Below are positions 34,036 through 43,561 of a DNA stretch of 64,000 nucleotides, piece by piece. Numbering within the stretch: position 1 is the first letter of the stretch; each line of letters starts with the position of its first letter. The position numbers were made by a program, and so were the translations under genes. The stretch lies in contig CAIXKV010000268.1 of NCBI GenBank assembly GCA_903920145.1, positions 1-64,000 on the forward strand. The letters are read 5' to 3'. Under the pieces are notes generated by a model that worked only from the letters and a program-made list of their open reading frames with translations, had not been told where the DNA came from and ran no database searches. The DNA is from an uncultured Rhodospirillales bacterium (GTDB lineage: Bacteria; Pseudomonadota; Alphaproteobacteria; Azospirillales; Azospirillaceae).

Positions 34036-36882
34036 ATGAATAAAATCATCAGCGTGCGCGGGGCGCGCGAGCATAATCTCAAGAATATCGACGTTGACTT
34101 GCCCCGCGACCGGCTGATCGTGATTACCGGACTGAGCGGTTCGGGCAAGTCGTCGCTGGCCTTCGATACAATCTATGCCGAGGGTCAGCGCCGATATGTG
34201 GAAAGCCTGTCGGCTTATGCCCGTCAGTTCTTGGAGCTGATGCAAAAGCCCGACATGGACAGTATCGAAGGCTTGTCTCCCGCAATTTCCATTGAGCAGA
34301 AGACAACCTCCCGGAATCCCCGGTCGACGGTCGGCACCGTGACCGAGATTTACGACTATATGCGGTTGTTGTATGCCCGGATCGGGATTCCCTATTCGCC
34401 GGCCACCGGCCTTCCCATCGAGAGCCAGACCGTCAGTCAGATGGCGGATCGGATTGCGGAGCTGCCCGAGGGCACTCGGCTGTATCTTCTGGCCCCGGTG
34501 GTGCGCGGGCGGAAGGGTGAATACCGGAAGGAACTTCAGGAGCTTCGCAAGAGCGGATTTCAGCGGGTCAAGGTTGACGGCAAAATCTACGAAATTGACG
34601 AGGTGCCGGCTCTTAATAAGAAACTTAAGCACGATATCGAAGTGGTGGTTGATCGGCTGGTGGTGCGGCCTGATTTAGGAAATCGTTTGGCGGATTCGCT
34701 GGAAACGGCGGTTCGTCTGGGTGACGGTCTGGTGTTCGCCGAAATTGCGGATCGTGATGAACGCCTAACCTTCTCTACCAAATTCGCCTGTCCCGTCAGC
34801 GGGTTTACCATCACCGAAATTGAGCCCCGGCTGTTTTCCTTCAACAACCCATTTGGTGCTTGTCCGGTCTGCGATGGTCTGGGAAATCGGCACTATTTCG
34901 ATCCGTTGTTGGTGGTTCCCGATGAACGGCAGAGCCTTAAAGAAGGAGCCATCGCCTCCTGGGTGGGACCGCAGGCCCATTATTATCTTCAGACCTTGGA
35001 GTCGTTAAGCGATCACTACCATTTTAGCATGGATGCGCCTTGGCAGAGCCTTTCGGAAGAGGCCAAGCACGTCATTCTCAATGGCACGGGGGACACACCG
35101 ATCACTCTGCGTTTCGAAGACGGCAGCCGGCGTTTTGAAACCACCAAGCCGTTTGAAGGGGTGATCAAGAATCTGGAGCGGCGGTGGCGGGAGACCGAAA
35201 GCGCCTGGATGCGCGAGGAGTTGAGTAAGTATCAATCCTCTCAGCCCTGCGAGACATGCGGTGGACAACGGCTGAAGACTGAAGCTCTGGCGGTGAAGAT
35301 TCGCGGTCTGCATATTTCTCAGGTCACAGACCTATCGATCCGTGATGCGGCCCAGTGGTTTGGGGAGCTGAATGACCACTTGCGTCCCAAACAGCGCGAG
35401 ATTGCGTATCGTATTTTGAAGGAGATCAATGAGCGCCTCGGGTTCTTGAATAATGTCGGCTTGGAGTATTTGACACTCAGCCGGTCTTCGGGGTCGCTTT
35501 CGGGTGGCGAGAGCCAGCGTATTCGTTTGGCATCTCAAATTGGTTCAGGACTGACCGGCGTTCTCTATGTGCTGGATGAGCCTTCCATCGGCTTGCACCA
35601 ACGGGATAATGACCGGCTGCTGATCACCCTGAAAAGGCTGCGGGACATCGGCAATACCGTCATCGTGGTCGAACATGATGAAGATGCCATTCGAAACGCC
35701 GACTGGCTGGTGGATATGGGGCCGGGGGCCGGGGTTCATGGAGGCCGGGTGGTGGCCGCCGGGCCGCCGGACGTGGTTCAGGCCAATCCCGAGAGTGTCA
35801 CCGCCGGGTATTTGACGGGGCGCTTGGGCATTCCGCTGCCGGCAGAGCGGCGGCCCGGTCGGGCCGGTCAGTTTTTGGAAGTGGTGGGGGCATCCGGGAA
35901 TAACCTCAAGAACCTGACGGTCAAAATTCCGTTGGGCACATTTACCTGTGTGACCGGGGTTTCGGGTGGCGGTAAGTCGACCCTGGTGGTCGAAACTTTA
36001 TACAAGGCGCTGGCCCGGCGATTGATGGGCGCGCGCGAACATCCCGCCGACCACCAAGCGATTCATGGGCTGGCCTTTTTGGATAAGATCGTCGACATTG
36101 ATCAATCCCCCATCGGACGCACGCCGCGCAGCAACCCTGCCACCTATACCGGCACATTCACGCCGATCCGCGACTGGTACGCAGGATTGCCCGAAGCCAA
36201 GGCGCGGGGATACGGGCCGGGGCGGTTCTCCTTTAATGTCAAAGGGGGGCGCTGTGAAGCGTGTCAGGGCGATGGGGTGATCAAGATTGAAATGCACTTT
36301 TTGCCCGATGTCTATGTCACTTGTGATGCCTGTAAAGGCCGGCGTTACAACCGCGAAACCTTGGAAATCACGTTTAAAGACAAGAGCATTGCTGACGTGC
36401 TCGATATGACGGTGGAAGAAGGCGTTCTGTTCTTTCAGGCGGTGCCGGCGATCCGTGACAAGCTGGAAACCCTGGATCGAGTGGGGCTTGGCTATATCCG
36501 TGTTGGCCAAGCCGCAACCACCCTGTCAGGGGGTGAAGCCCAGCGGGTTAAGTTGGCCAAGGAACTGAGCCGTCGCGCCACGGGTAAAACTCTGTATATT
36601 CTTGACGAGCCAACCACGGGCTTGCATTTTGCTGATGTACACCAGCTTTTGCGGGTTCTTCATGCCCTGGTTGATCAGGGTAATAGCATGCTGGTGATCG
36701 AGCATAATTTGGAAGTGATTAAAACCGCCGATTGGATCATTGACCTTGGCCCCGAAGGCGGTAATGGCGGCGGTCTGCTGGTCGCCGAAGGAACCCCGGA
36801 AGACGTTGCAGAGGTTCCAGGCAGCTACACCGGGCGCTATTTGGCGCCAATACTGGCACGCGACAGGCAGCGGCAGGTGTAG
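34036..36882 (+). CDS. uvrA: Excinuclease ABC subunit A
   Basis: A 948-residue UvrA, the damage-recognition ATPase of nucleotide excision repair. Two ABC cassettes: first Walker [11 protein letters not shown] (near residue 31), signature [12 protein letters not shown] (near 490), and second Walker [11 protein letters not shown] (near 640), signature [15 protein letters not shown] (near 832). The second zinc module CEACQGDG ... CDACKGRR is intact. In the first, CPVSGF replaces one Cys of the E. coli C-x2-C by Ser; I believe this is common in alphaproteobacteria. ATG 34036 lies one base after the parC stop. Confidence 0.97.
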   Translation: MNKIISVRGAREHNLKNIDVDLPRDRLIVITGLSGSGKSSLAFDTIYAEGQRRYVESLSAYARQFLELMQKPDMDSIEGLSPAISIEQKTTSRNPRSTVGTVTEIYDYMRLLYARIGIPYSPATGLPIESQTVSQMADRIAELPEGTRLYLLAPVVRGRKGEYRKELQELRKSGFQRVKVDGKIYEIDEVPALNKKLKHDIEVVVDRLVVRPDLGNRLADSLETAVRLGDGLVFAEIADRDERLTFSTKFACPVSGFTITEIEPRLFSFNNPFGACPVCDGLGNRHYFDPLLVVPDERQSLKEGAIASWVGPQAHYYLQTLESLSDHYHFSMDAPWQSLSEEAKHVILNGTGDTPITLRFEDGSRRFETTKPFEGVIKNLERRWRETESAWMREELSKYQSSQPCETCGGQRLKTEALAVKIRGLHISQVTDLSIRDAAQWFGELNDHLRPKQREIAYRILKEINERLGFLNNVGLEYLTLSRSSGSLSGGESQRIRLASQIGSGLTGVLYVLDEPSIGLHQRDNDRLLITLKRLRDIGNTVIVVEHDEDAIRNADWLVDMGPGAGVHGGRVVAAGPPDVVQANPESVTAGYLTGRLGIPLPAERRPGRAGQFLEVVGASGNNLKNLTVKIPLGTFTCVTGVSGGGKSTLVVETLYKALARRLMGAREHPADHQAIHGLAFLDKIVDIDQSPIGRTPRSNPATYTGTFTPIRDWYAGLPEAKARGYGPGRFSFNVKGGRCEACQGDGVIKIEMHFLPDVYVTCDACKGRRYNRETLEITFKDKSIADVLDMTVEEGVLFFQAVPAIRDKLETLDRVGLGYIRVGQAATTLSGGEAQRVKLAKELSRRATGKTLYILDEPTTGLHFADVHQLLRVLHALVDQGNSMLVIEHNLEVIKTADWIIDLGPEGGNGGGLLVAEGTPEDVAEVPGSYTGRYLAPILARDRQRQV

Positions 36883-36892
36883 AAGGCCGGTA

Positions 36893-36940
36893 TCCTGCCA
36901 TCGAGCTTTAATGTTGTTATGGCTTGCCGGTCACGGGTGC
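36893..36940. repeat. Degenerate mosaic repeat after uvrA
   Basis: CCATCGAGCTTTAATGTTGT (36899-36918) resembles the TTTAATG hairpin arm at 10978; GGCTTGCCGGT (36921-36931) resembles the sequence after the hairpin at 38171. The pairing arms are eroded. Confidence 0.4.
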
Positions 36941-37314
36941 GGCATCGGAAGGGCGTGCATCAGGAACGCAACGGCACCGGCCAGCATGCCGCCGGTGGCC
37001 ATCACGGCTCCCACGCCGGTCGTGACCACCCACCGGACCATGCGGGCATCCGACTCGGCGCCCCGGCGATCAATTCGTTCCTCCAGGCGAGCCGCAGTCA
37101 GGTCAATCTTGGTATCCAGTGCATCCACCTTGGCATCCAAGGCGGTCGTTCTGGCATCCAGGGCGGCGACCTGATCTTTGGTGGCCAAGCGCGAAACATC
37201 TACCGCCGCCGCGTCCTGAACGGCGGTGGTTAGGGCTTCGGCCTGCTCTTCGGTGAAGCCGGCCATCTGAAGGCGTTTAACGGTTCGGTGCGTGTCGAAA
37301 GCGAGTGCAGACAT
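36931..37314 (-). CDS. CCDC90/DUF1640 family coiled-coil membrane protein
   Basis: A 127-residue protein. The N-terminal AFDTHRTVKRLQMAGFTEEQAEAL is the family signature. A coiled coil (about 40-90, VAALDARTTALDAKVDALDTK) and one C-terminal membrane span (about 98-120) follow. It belongs to a widespread family related to the mitochondrial MCUR1/CCDC90 proteins; the bacterial role is unknown, probably a membrane-anchored tether. ATG 37314 has a strong AGGAGG. It is convergent with uvrA and divergent from the HAD gene. Confidence 0.85.
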   Translation of the reverse strand: MSALAFDTHRTVKRLQMAGFTEEQAEALTTAVQDAAAVDVSRLATKDQVAALDARTTALDAKVDALDTKIDLTAARLEERIDRRGAESDARMVRWVVTTGVGAVMATGGMLAGAVAFLMHALPMPHP

Positions 37315-37452
37315 CGAAGCCTCCTCGGTTCAGGATAATGCAGCCCAGTGCGCCTGTCGACTCTTGGATTCCTTGTTTCCTTCTCGATGCCGATGTGCCA
37401 TGCAGCCTCAATGCCCTGTTTGATGGGGGTAGGCGATGATGGGTTGTTTCTG

Positions 37453-38145
37453 ATGCTTGACCATCCCCTGAAGCTGGCTTTGTTTGACTGTGATGGCACG
37501 CTGATTGATAGTCAGCATGCGATTGTTTCAGCGATGGCGGCCGCTTGGGCCTGCGAGGGGCTGACCGCACCGGACCCGCTGCGGGTGCGGCGGGTGGTCG
37601 GTTTGTCGTTGGTGGAAGCCGTGGCACGACTGCGGCCCGAAGGCGATCCGGTGCAGCATGCTCGGTTGGCCGAGCACTATAAGAGGGCGTTTCAGCGCGA
37701 GCGGTTGGCTGGCGTCCATCTTGAGCCGCTATTCCCCGGTTTGCGGCAGACGCTGGAGGCTTTGAAACGCGAGGGAGTGTTGATGGGGGTGGCCACCGGC
37801 AAATCCATGCGCGGACTGACGGCAACATTGGCCCGTCACGATTTAGCCCGGTTCTTTGTCACCTTGCAGACGGCGGATATTGGGCCGGGAAAGCCAGATC
37901 CAGCCATGGTCCGGCGGGCCTTGGCCGAAAGCGGGGTGACTGCCGCCGATACCGTGATGATTGGCGACACGGTGTTTGACATCGAAATGGCGCGGCGGGC
38001 CGGCGTCGGCGCCCTTGGCGTCACATGGGGATACCACGAGGAAGCGGAGCTTCAGGCGGCAGGGGCGCACCGGATCGTTCGAACCGGCGACGCGCTGGCT
38101 TCGGCGATCCTGGAGCAGCTTTTTCGTTCTGCGCCCGGCCGTTGA
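37453..38145 (+). CDS. HAD superfamily phosphatase (Gph-like), paralogue 1
   Basis: A 230-residue HAD-IA phosphatase. Motif I DCDGTLIDS (near residue 11), motif II VATGKS (near 115), Lys of motif III in GPGKPDPAM (near 149) and motif IV GDTVFDIEMA (near 174). The helical cap between about 18 and 85 matches phosphoglycolate-phosphatase-like enzymes; substrate unproven. ATG 37453 was used; in-frame ATGs further upstream precede non-conserved sequence. A clear paralogue lies at 58710-59381, about half identical by eye. Confidence 0.9.
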   Translation: MLDHPLKLALFDCDGTLIDSQHAIVSAMAAAWACEGLTAPDPLRVRRVVGLSLVEAVARLRPEGDPVQHARLAEHYKRAFQRERLAGVHLEPLFPGLRQTLEALKREGVLMGVATGKSMRGLTATLARHDLARFFVTLQTADIGPGKPDPAMVRRALAESGVTAADTVMIGDTVFDIEMARRAGVGALGVTWGYHEEAELQAAGAHRIVRTGDALASAILEQLFRSAPGR

Positions 38146-38146
38146 A

Positions 38147-38180
38147 GGCAAGCCTTGATGCGCCAACATCAAGGCTTGCC
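38147..38180. terminator. Bidirectional hairpin between convergent genes (repeat-derived)
   Basis: GGCAAGCCTTGATG (38147-38160), loop CGCCAA, CATCAAGGCTTGCC (38167-38180): a perfect 14-bp stem between two convergent genes (stops at 38145 and 38186). Its inner arms are the CCTTGATG/CATCAAGG hairpin of the mosaic repeats, so the repeat seems to serve as a bidirectional terminator. Confidence 0.8.
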
Positions 38181-38185
38181 GGTCT

Positions 38186-39709
38186 TTAAGACCCTGAGGG
38201 CAAAGCCCGCCGCAGCAGCTTGCCGTTAGGTGTGCGTGGCAGGCGATCGAGGAAGATGACTCGGCGGGGTTGTTTATAGGAGGCCAGATGCTCCTTGGCC
38301 CAATCCAGGATCGCCGCCTCGCGGGTGGGGTGATGAGGCACCACAAAGGCTGAAAGCACGGTTAGATCCGCAGCCACCGAAACTTCACCCACCGCAACGT
38401 CAGCAATGTCGGGATGCTGGGCCAGCACCCGTTCGATCTCCAGAGGGGATAGGCGGTAGCCGTGGGTGTTGAGCAGGTCATCGTTTCGGCCATGGAACCA
38501 TAGGTAGCCATCTTCGTCCAAATGGGCGAGGTCGCCGCCGGTAAACCAGGGGCCGCGCATGACCAACAGCTCTTCTTCGGGGCGGTTCCAATAGCCGAGC
38601 ATCAATCCGGGATCGGAGCGGTGAACCGCCAGCAGGCCGACCTGACCCGCCGGCAGCAAGCGCGGTTCGGTGGCGGGGGCGTCGGGATCCAGGATCGCCA
38701 CGCGCCGTCCAGCCTGGGGCTTGCCGGGACTCCCTGGTTTGATGGCCATGCCGGGGCCGGTGGAAATGTAGGTGGAAATCTCGCTCATCCCCAGGGCTTC
38801 GTAAAGCGCGGTGCCAGTGCGAGCCTGCCACGCCTCGAGGAGGGCCGGCGCCAGGGCCTCCCCGGCACTAAGGCCGTGGCGCAGGGTGGCCAGTTTTTCC
38901 GGCGAGGCATCGCCATATTTGAGAATCCGTCGGTACAGGCTGGGGACCGTGGCAAACAGGGTGACGCCGAACCGAGCAATCAGTTCCGGCCAGAGAGCCG
39001 GGTCCGGGGTGCCGTTGTACAAGACGGCGGTGGCGCCATGAGCCCAGGGGTCGAGCAAACCGACTCCCAGGGTGTAGGTCCAGTTAAAGGCGCCAGCATG
39101 CAGCACCACATCGTCGGAAGTCAGGCCATACCAGCCCGTGACCATGGGCCGTCGGCCCCAAATCACCCGATGGCCATGCAGAACCCCCTTGGGCCGTCCG
39201 GTGGTGCCGGAGGTGTAAATCAAGAAGGCGGGATCATCGGCGGCGGTGTCGCGTGGGTCGAGGAGGGGGCCGGCTTCGGCCAAATGCCCAATCTCGGCCT
39301 CGGTCAGGACTCGCACCGAAGCCGGCGGCGCATGGGCAAGGGCCAGATCATCGGACAGCGCCAGCAGGGTTGCCCCGGAGTCTGTCAGTAAAAATTCCGC
39401 TTCCTCGGCGGTGAGGGACGCCGAGGAGGGAAACGAAACCAATCCCGCCGCAAAACCGGCAAAGAAGGTTAAGAGATAGGGCAGGTCGTTATCCATTCGG
39501 ATCATCAACCGATCGCCCGGTTGGGCGCCAGCGGCCAGCAATCCGCCGGCCAGTCGTCGAACCTGCTCGTCTAGTTGGGCATAGCTCCAGCGCCTCTCGC
39601 CGCCGCCGTCACCGACGATGATCAGCGCGGTTTTGTCGGGGCGGAGTTGGGCCTGTTCGGTCAGGCAGTGGCGGGCAATGTTAAGGCGGTCGGGGAGGCG
39701 GTGGGGCAT
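38186..39709 (-). CDS. Acyl-CoA synthetase (AMP-forming), benzoate-CoA-ligase-like
   Basis: A 507-residue ANL-superfamily ligase that adenylates a carboxylate and transfers it to CoA. Motif A3 LIYTSGTTGRPKG (near residue 155), A5 YEALGMSEI (near 310), A7 FTGGDLAHLD (near 395), A8 GRNDDLLNTHGYRLSPLEIE (near 412) and the catalytic Lys in PRTPNGKLLRR at the C terminus are intact. Overall similarity is to acetyl/benzoate-CoA ligase-type enzymes; the acid used is not predictable. ATG 39709 was preferred to an upstream one (39760). Confidence 0.88.
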   Translation of the reverse strand: MPHRLPDRLNIARHCLTEQAQLRPDKTALIIVGDGGGERRWSYAQLDEQVRRLAGGLLAAGAQPGDRLMIRMDNDLPYLLTFFAGFAAGLVSFPSSASLTAEEAEFLLTDSGATLLALSDDLALAHAPPASVRVLTEAEIGHLAEAGPLLDPRDTAADDPAFLIYTSGTTGRPKGVLHGHRVIWGRRPMVTGWYGLTSDDVVLHAGAFNWTYTLGVGLLDPWAHGATAVLYNGTPDPALWPELIARFGVTLFATVPSLYRRILKYGDASPEKLATLRHGLSAGEALAPALLEAWQARTGTALYEALGMSEISTYISTGPGMAIKPGSPGKPQAGRRVAILDPDAPATEPRLLPAGQVGLLAVHRSDPGLMLGYWNRPEEELLVMRGPWFTGGDLAHLDEDGYLWFHGRNDDLLNTHGYRLSPLEIERVLAQHPDIADVAVGEVSVAADLTVLSAFVVPHHPTREAAILDWAKEHLASYKQPRRVIFLDRLPRTPNGKLLRRALPSGS

Positions 39710-39895
39710 GGTGTGCGGGCTGGCGAAGGAATGGGAACGGGAAGCCCGACCATAGAGCATTGTCCCGCTTCTGTCGCCCTTCAGGGCCTTGGTTGAAGGC
39801 TCTTATGGCGGGAGTGTTTGCATCTGGGGTGTTCGGGAGGAGAAAAGAGGCTCTAATTTTTTGGGGATTATTATTGGAAAAATACACGTAATAAG
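39710..39895. other. A+T-rich upstream part of the phasin promoter region
   Basis: This is the upstream part of a 308-bp divergent region (39710-40017) between the acyl-CoA synthetase and phasin genes. It holds no gene. From 39850 onward the composition turns sharply A+T-rich, leading into the phasin promoter and dyads annotated separately. Confidence 0.5.
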
Positions 39896-39914
39896 TTTTG
39901 TGCGGCGCACAAAA
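39896..39914 (+). promoter_or_regulatory. Perfect dyad just upstream of the phasin -35
   Basis: TTTTGTGC (39896-39903), GGC spacer, GCACAAAA (39907-39914): an 8-bp perfect inverted repeat ending 5 bp before the -35 box. It is a likely binding site for a dimeric regulator of the phasin gene; the factor is unknown. Confidence 0.6.
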
Positions 39915-39919
39915 AATTA

Positions 39920-39948
39920 TTGACAACTCCTTAAAATCGGCTATCTTT
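39920..39948 (+). promoter_or_regulatory. Sigma-70-type promoter of the phasin gene
   Basis: TTGACA (39920-39925), exact 17-bp spacer, TATCTT (39943-39948). The start point would be near 39955, giving a leader of about 62 nt before the ATG at 40018. It is the best promoter match seen in the window. Confidence 0.75.
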
Positions 39949-39956
39949 GGCTCATG

Positions 39957-39970
39957 TTGCAGCGCAGCAA
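39957..39970 (+). promoter_or_regulatory. PhaR-like operator at the phasin start point
   Basis: TTGCAGCGCAGCAA has arms TTGC/GCAA around AGCGCA and covers the predicted transcription start. PhaR repressors of phasin genes bind TGC/GCA-rich dyads in other alphaproteobacteria, so this is a reasonable operator candidate; the assignment is inference. Confidence 0.45.
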
Positions 39971-40017
39971 AAGCAAGCGAGCCGATCACATTCCCAGCGG
40001 ATTGAAGGAGCACGATC

Positions 40018-40494
40018 ATGAACGAGCACGTCGCCACGGCCACTCAGTTTGTCGAAGAAATCGTCGGTCGGACTCAGGAAAGCTTCGCCGAGCTGGTCAA
40101 GGTGAGCCAGCAGCAGGCCGATAAGGCCAACCAGGCGCTCAAGGACAATGCGGATCGGATCAGCGGCCTCAGCCGGGACAATCTGGATGCGATCGTGGCC
40201 TCCAGCAAGATTACCGCCCGTGCCGCCGAAGACGCCAATGCGGCGACTGCCGCTTTCATTCGCAAAAGTTCGGAAGATGCGCTGGCGGCTCTGCGGAAGC
40301 TGGCTTCGGCCAGCAGCATTGCCGAGGCCACCGAGATTCAGCAGACCTTCGCGCGGGACAGCGTTGCGGCCATGGTTGCCGAGACCGAGCGGTTGTCGGC
40401 TGTTGCCGCCGCTACCGCGCGTGAAGCTTTGGCCCCGATCAACGAGCGTTTGAATGCCACCGTCGCCGTGTTGTCACGCCCGCTGACGGCATAA
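40018..40494 (+). CDS. Phasin family protein
   Basis: A 158-residue, entirely helical phasin that coats polyhydroxyalkanoate granules. The segment FVEEIVGRTQESFAELVKVSQ and the long Ala/Asp-rich amphipathic helices (AEDANAATAAFIRKSSEDAL) fit the phasin_2 family. ATG 40018, with GAAGGAG 7 bp upstream. It has its own strong promoter with two dyads; no PHA synthase gene is in the window. The family call is good; granule binding is inferred. Confidence 0.87.
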   Translation: MNEHVATATQFVEEIVGRTQESFAELVKVSQQQADKANQALKDNADRISGLSRDNLDAIVASSKITARAAEDANAATAAFIRKSSEDALAALRKLASASSIAEATEIQQTFARDSVAAMVAETERLSAVAAATAREALAPINERLNATVAVLSRPLTA

Positions 40495-40523
40495 CCGTCC
40501 AAGCTCCACAGAGTTTGAGCCTT

Positions 40524-40615
40524 AGTACCGGCGGTTCATGACAATGACACGTCGCCGGTATTGGGCCGCGCCCGCCCGGCCCCTCGTGCAGAGGGGCCGG
40601 GCGGCCTTGTTTTTA
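40524..40615. repeat. Mosaic repeat after the phasin gene
   Basis: Palindromic module TACCGGCGGTTCATGACAAT (40527) with ACACGTCGCCGGTAT (40547-40561). A GC hairpin built from GGCCGCGCCCGCCCGGCCCC and its inverse GGGGCCGGGCGGCC (about 40593-40606), with CTCGTGCAGA in the loop, follows and could act as the phasin terminator. Confidence 0.8.
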
Positions 40616-40768
40616 GGGACATTCGCGCCCATCTCCCCAACGGGGCCTCGAGGGGCATGTCAGGCGGAGCCTGAGAGAAACGCTTGACGAGATGAGCCCT
40701 TCCAACGGTGCCCTTTCTTCTCATATCATTGGTGTTATCGCTTTCCCGGAATAGGCCCCCGACCGACC

Positions 40769-41095
40769 ATGACCGACTTTGATCACAACGGCGACGAGGG
40801 TGTGAATACCGGCGTGGTGGTTAAAGCCAAGCCGAAGACTAAAAAGCCCTCTATGTACAAAGTGCTTATGTTGAATGATGACTACACACCCATGGAGTTC
40901 GTCGTTCATGTGCTGGAGCGATTTTTTAATAAAAATCGAGAAGATGCGACACAGATCATGCTCCATGTTCATCGTCGTGGGGTTGGACTGTGCGGTGTCT
41001 ATACTTACGAGGTTGCCGAAACGAAGGTCACTCAAGTGATGGATTTCGCTCGGCAACACCAGCATCCGTTGCAGTGTACCCTAGAGAAGGACTAA
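40769..41095 (+). CDS. clpS: ATP-dependent Clp protease adaptor ClpS
   Basis: A 108-residue N-recognin that delivers N-degron substrates to ClpAP. The core [26 protein letters not shown] (28-53) contains the conserved N-D-D-Y-T binding loop; [21 protein letters not shown] (66-86) is the second signature. The disordered N terminus (1-27) is typical. Its stop abuts the clpA start directly. Confidence 0.97.
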   Translation: MTDFDHNGDEGVNTGVVVKAKPKTKKPSMYKVLMLNDDYTPMEFVVHVLERFFNKNREDATQIMLHVHRRGVGLCGVYTYEVAETKVTQVMDFARQHQHPLQCTLEKD

Positions 41096-43405
41096 ATGGC
41101 CATCATGCTGTCCCCTCATCTTGAGCAGACGCTCCGCCGCGCCCTTGGTTTTGCGAATCAGCGTCGTCATGAGTATGCGACGCTGGAGCATTTGTTGTTG
41201 TCACTGTGTGACGACACCGATGCGATTGCGGTTTTGAGGGCGTGCGGCGTCGATCTGGAGCGGCTGCGGCGGCAATTGATCGAGTATCTGGATAACGAAC
41301 TGGCAAATCTGGTCGCCCCTCGGCCCGATGATGCCAAGCCGACCGCCGCTTTTCAGCGGGTTTTGCAACGGGCGGCGATTCATGTCCAATCTTCTGGGCG
41401 GGAAGAGGTTACGGGGGCGAATATCCTGGTGGCAATGTTCTCTGAACGTGATAGCCACGCTGTTTATTACCTACAAGAACAGGAGATGACCCGCTTTGAT
41501 GCGGTCAATTACATTTCTCACGGTATTGCCAAGGTTGCCGGTCACTCCCAATCCCGGCGGGTCACTGGAGCTGACGAAGAGCCGGCTGCCGAAAAGGCGC
41601 CAAAAAAGGGTGGCGAGGCTCTGGAGTCCTATTGCGTCAACCTGAATAAGAAGGCGGCTAACGGTAAAATCGATCCGCTGATTGGTCGCGAGCAAGAAGT
41701 TGAGCGGACCATTCAGATTCTATGCCGTCGAACCAAGAATAATCCGCTCTATGTTGGCGATCCCGGCGTCGGCAAGACCGCCATCGCCGAAGGTTTGGCC
41801 CGGCGTATTGTTCTGGGAGACGTACCGGAGGTGTTGCTGAATGCCACCATCTTTTCCCTGGACATGGGGGCATTGCTGGCAGGAACCCGGTATCGTGGGG
41901 ATTTTGAGGAGCGGCTGAAGGCGGTCTTGACCGAATTGGAAGCCCACGAAGGGGCGATTCTGTTTATTGACGAAATCCACACCGTGATCGGGGCTGGGGC
42001 AACCTCCGGCGGGGCTATGGATGCTTCCAATCTGCTAAAGCCGGCGCTGGCTTCGGGTACGATTCGCTGTGTGGGGTCCACCACTTACAAAGAATACCGT
42101 AATTATTTCGAAAAAGATCGGGCCTTGGTGCGACGGTTTCAGAAGATCGACGTCAATGAACCTTCGATTGAGGATGCGATCAAGATTCTCCGGGGTCTCA
42201 AGCCCTGTTATGAGGAGTATCATCGGGTTCGCTACACCAATGATGCCATCCGTTCGGCGGTAGAGCTGTCGGCACGCTACATCAATGACCGGAAATTGCC
42301 GGATAAGGCCATCGACATCATCGACGAGGTGGGAGCCGCGCAGATGCTGCTGCCCGAAGGGCGGCGCAAAAAGGTCATTTCGGTGCGGGATATTGAAATG
42401 ATCGTGGCCAAGATCGCCAGAATCCCTCCGAAGAGCGTTAGCAAGGACGACCGCACGATTCTGCTGAACCTGGAGCGGGATTTAAAGACCGTGGTTTATG
42501 GCCAGGATAAGGCCATCACCGCTTTAACCACGGCGATCAAATTAGCTCGGGCCGGGCTGCGCGAGCCGGAAAAACCCATTGGCTGCTATCTGTTCGCTGG
42601 GCCGACCGGTGTCGGCAAGACCGAAGTGGCGCGCCAGATGGCCAAGGCGTTGGCGATCGAATTGATCCGCTTCGATATGTCCGAGTACATGGAACGTCAT
42701 ACCGTGTCGCGCCTGCTGGGGGCGCCGCCGGGCTACGTGGGTTTTGACCAGGGGGGCTTACTGACCGACGCCATCGATCAGCATCCCCACGCGGTGTTGC
42801 TACTCGATGAGATCGAAAAGGCCCATCCCGACCTGTTCAATGTTCTTCTCCAGGTCATGGATCACGGCAAGCTGACCGACCACAACGGAAAATCGGTGGA
42901 TTTTCGCAATGTGATTCTGGTCATGACCACCAATGCTGGCGCTGCCGATATGGCTCGGCCCGTCATCGGCTTCGAGCGCAGCGTTCGGGTGGGAGACGAC
43001 ATGGAAGCCATCGAAAAACTGTTCACCCCGGAGTTCCGCAATCGTCTGGATGCGATTATTCCGTTCTCGGCGCTTTCTGCCGATGTTATCGCCATGGTTG
43101 TCGACAAATTCGTCATCCAGTTGGAAGCCCAATTGACCGATCGGGGCGTGACCATCGAACTGGATGCCGAGGCGCGGGCTTGGCTGGCCCGGAAAGGCTA
43201 TGACCCATTGTTCGGTGCTCGCCCCTTAGGCCGGGTGATCCAGGACTACATCAAGAAGCCGTTGGCGGAGGAACTGCTCTTTGGTCGTCTGGCGCGCGGT
43301 GGCGCCGTGGTGGTGACGATTCAAGACGGAAAGCCCGGCTTCACCTATCCTCATCCGCCGTCTCGTCACCCAGAAGAAGAGAAGGTTTCAGAGTTGGTGG
43401 AGTGA
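41096..43405 (+). CDS. clpA: ATP-dependent Clp protease ATP-binding subunit ClpA
   Basis: A 769-residue unfoldase that feeds ClpP. N-terminal double Clp-N domain (about 1-140). AAA1 Walker [15 protein letters not shown] (near residue 221) and Walker [12 protein letters not shown]2 Walker [15 protein letters not shown] (near 502), Walker [14 protein letters not shown] and sensor MTTNAGA. The length fits ClpA. ATG 41096 follows the clpS stop at once, with GAGAAGGA inside clpS as ribosome-binding site. clpP is not in the window. Confidence 0.97.
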   Translation: MAIMLSPHLEQTLRRALGFANQRRHEYATLEHLLLSLCDDTDAIAVLRACGVDLERLRRQLIEYLDNELANLVAPRPDDAKPTAAFQRVLQRAAIHVQSSGREEVTGANILVAMFSERDSHAVYYLQEQEMTRFDAVNYISHGIAKVAGHSQSRRVTGADEEPAAEKAPKKGGEALESYCVNLNKKAANGKIDPLIGREQEVERTIQILCRRTKNNPLYVGDPGVGKTAIAEGLARRIVLGDVPEVLLNATIFSLDMGALLAGTRYRGDFEERLKAVLTELEAHEGAILFIDEIHTVIGAGATSGGAMDASNLLKPALASGTIRCVGSTTYKEYRNYFEKDRALVRRFQKIDVNEPSIEDAIKILRGLKPCYEEYHRVRYTNDAIRSAVELSARYINDRKLPDKAIDIIDEVGAAQMLLPEGRRKKVISVRDIEMIVAKIARIPPKSVSKDDRTILLNLERDLKTVVYGQDKAITALTTAIKLARAGLREPEKPIGCYLFAGPTGVGKTEVARQMAKALAIELIRFDMSEYMERHTVSRLLGAPPGYVGFDQGGLLTDAIDQHPHAVLLLDEIEKAHPDLFNVLLQVMDHGKLTDHNGKSVDFRNVILVMTTNAGAADMARPVIGFERSVRVGDDMEAIEKLFTPEFRNRLDAIIPFSALSADVIAMVVDKFVIQLEAQLTDRGVTIELDAEARAWLARKGYDPLFGARPLGRVIQDYIKKPLAEELLFGRLARGGAVVVTIQDGKPGFTYPHPPSRHPEEEKVSELVE

Positions 43406-43545
43406 TACCATCGGGCCTTGATGGTGACTCATCAAGGCTGCCCTCAGACGCCGGACCGCACGCCGGGCCGCAGCCAAGGGCGCGGACGTGCCCGCCCGGC
43501 GTCCGAGGTCTGCGCTTTAAGGCGTTAACCTTAAAGCTTCACGCT
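43406..43545. repeat. Mosaic repeat after clpA
   Basis: Hairpin CCTTGATG-GTGACT-CATCAAGG (43416-43437), CTGCCCTCAGACGCCGGACC, an inverted core CGTGCCCGCCCGGCGTCCGA (43486), then a second hairpin GCTTTAA (43514-43520) / TTAAAGC (43531-43537). It lies between convergent clpA and the response-regulator gene and may terminate both. Confidence 0.85.
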
Positions 43546-43561
43546 GTGATGTGCCCCGTGT

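Noticed and set aside
34792-34875. Loss of a zinc-binding Cys in UvrA (CPVSGF) as evidence of a defect
   Set aside because: Recalled as a common state in alphaproteobacterial UvrA; all ATPase motifs and the second zinc module are intact, so it is not treated as unusual.
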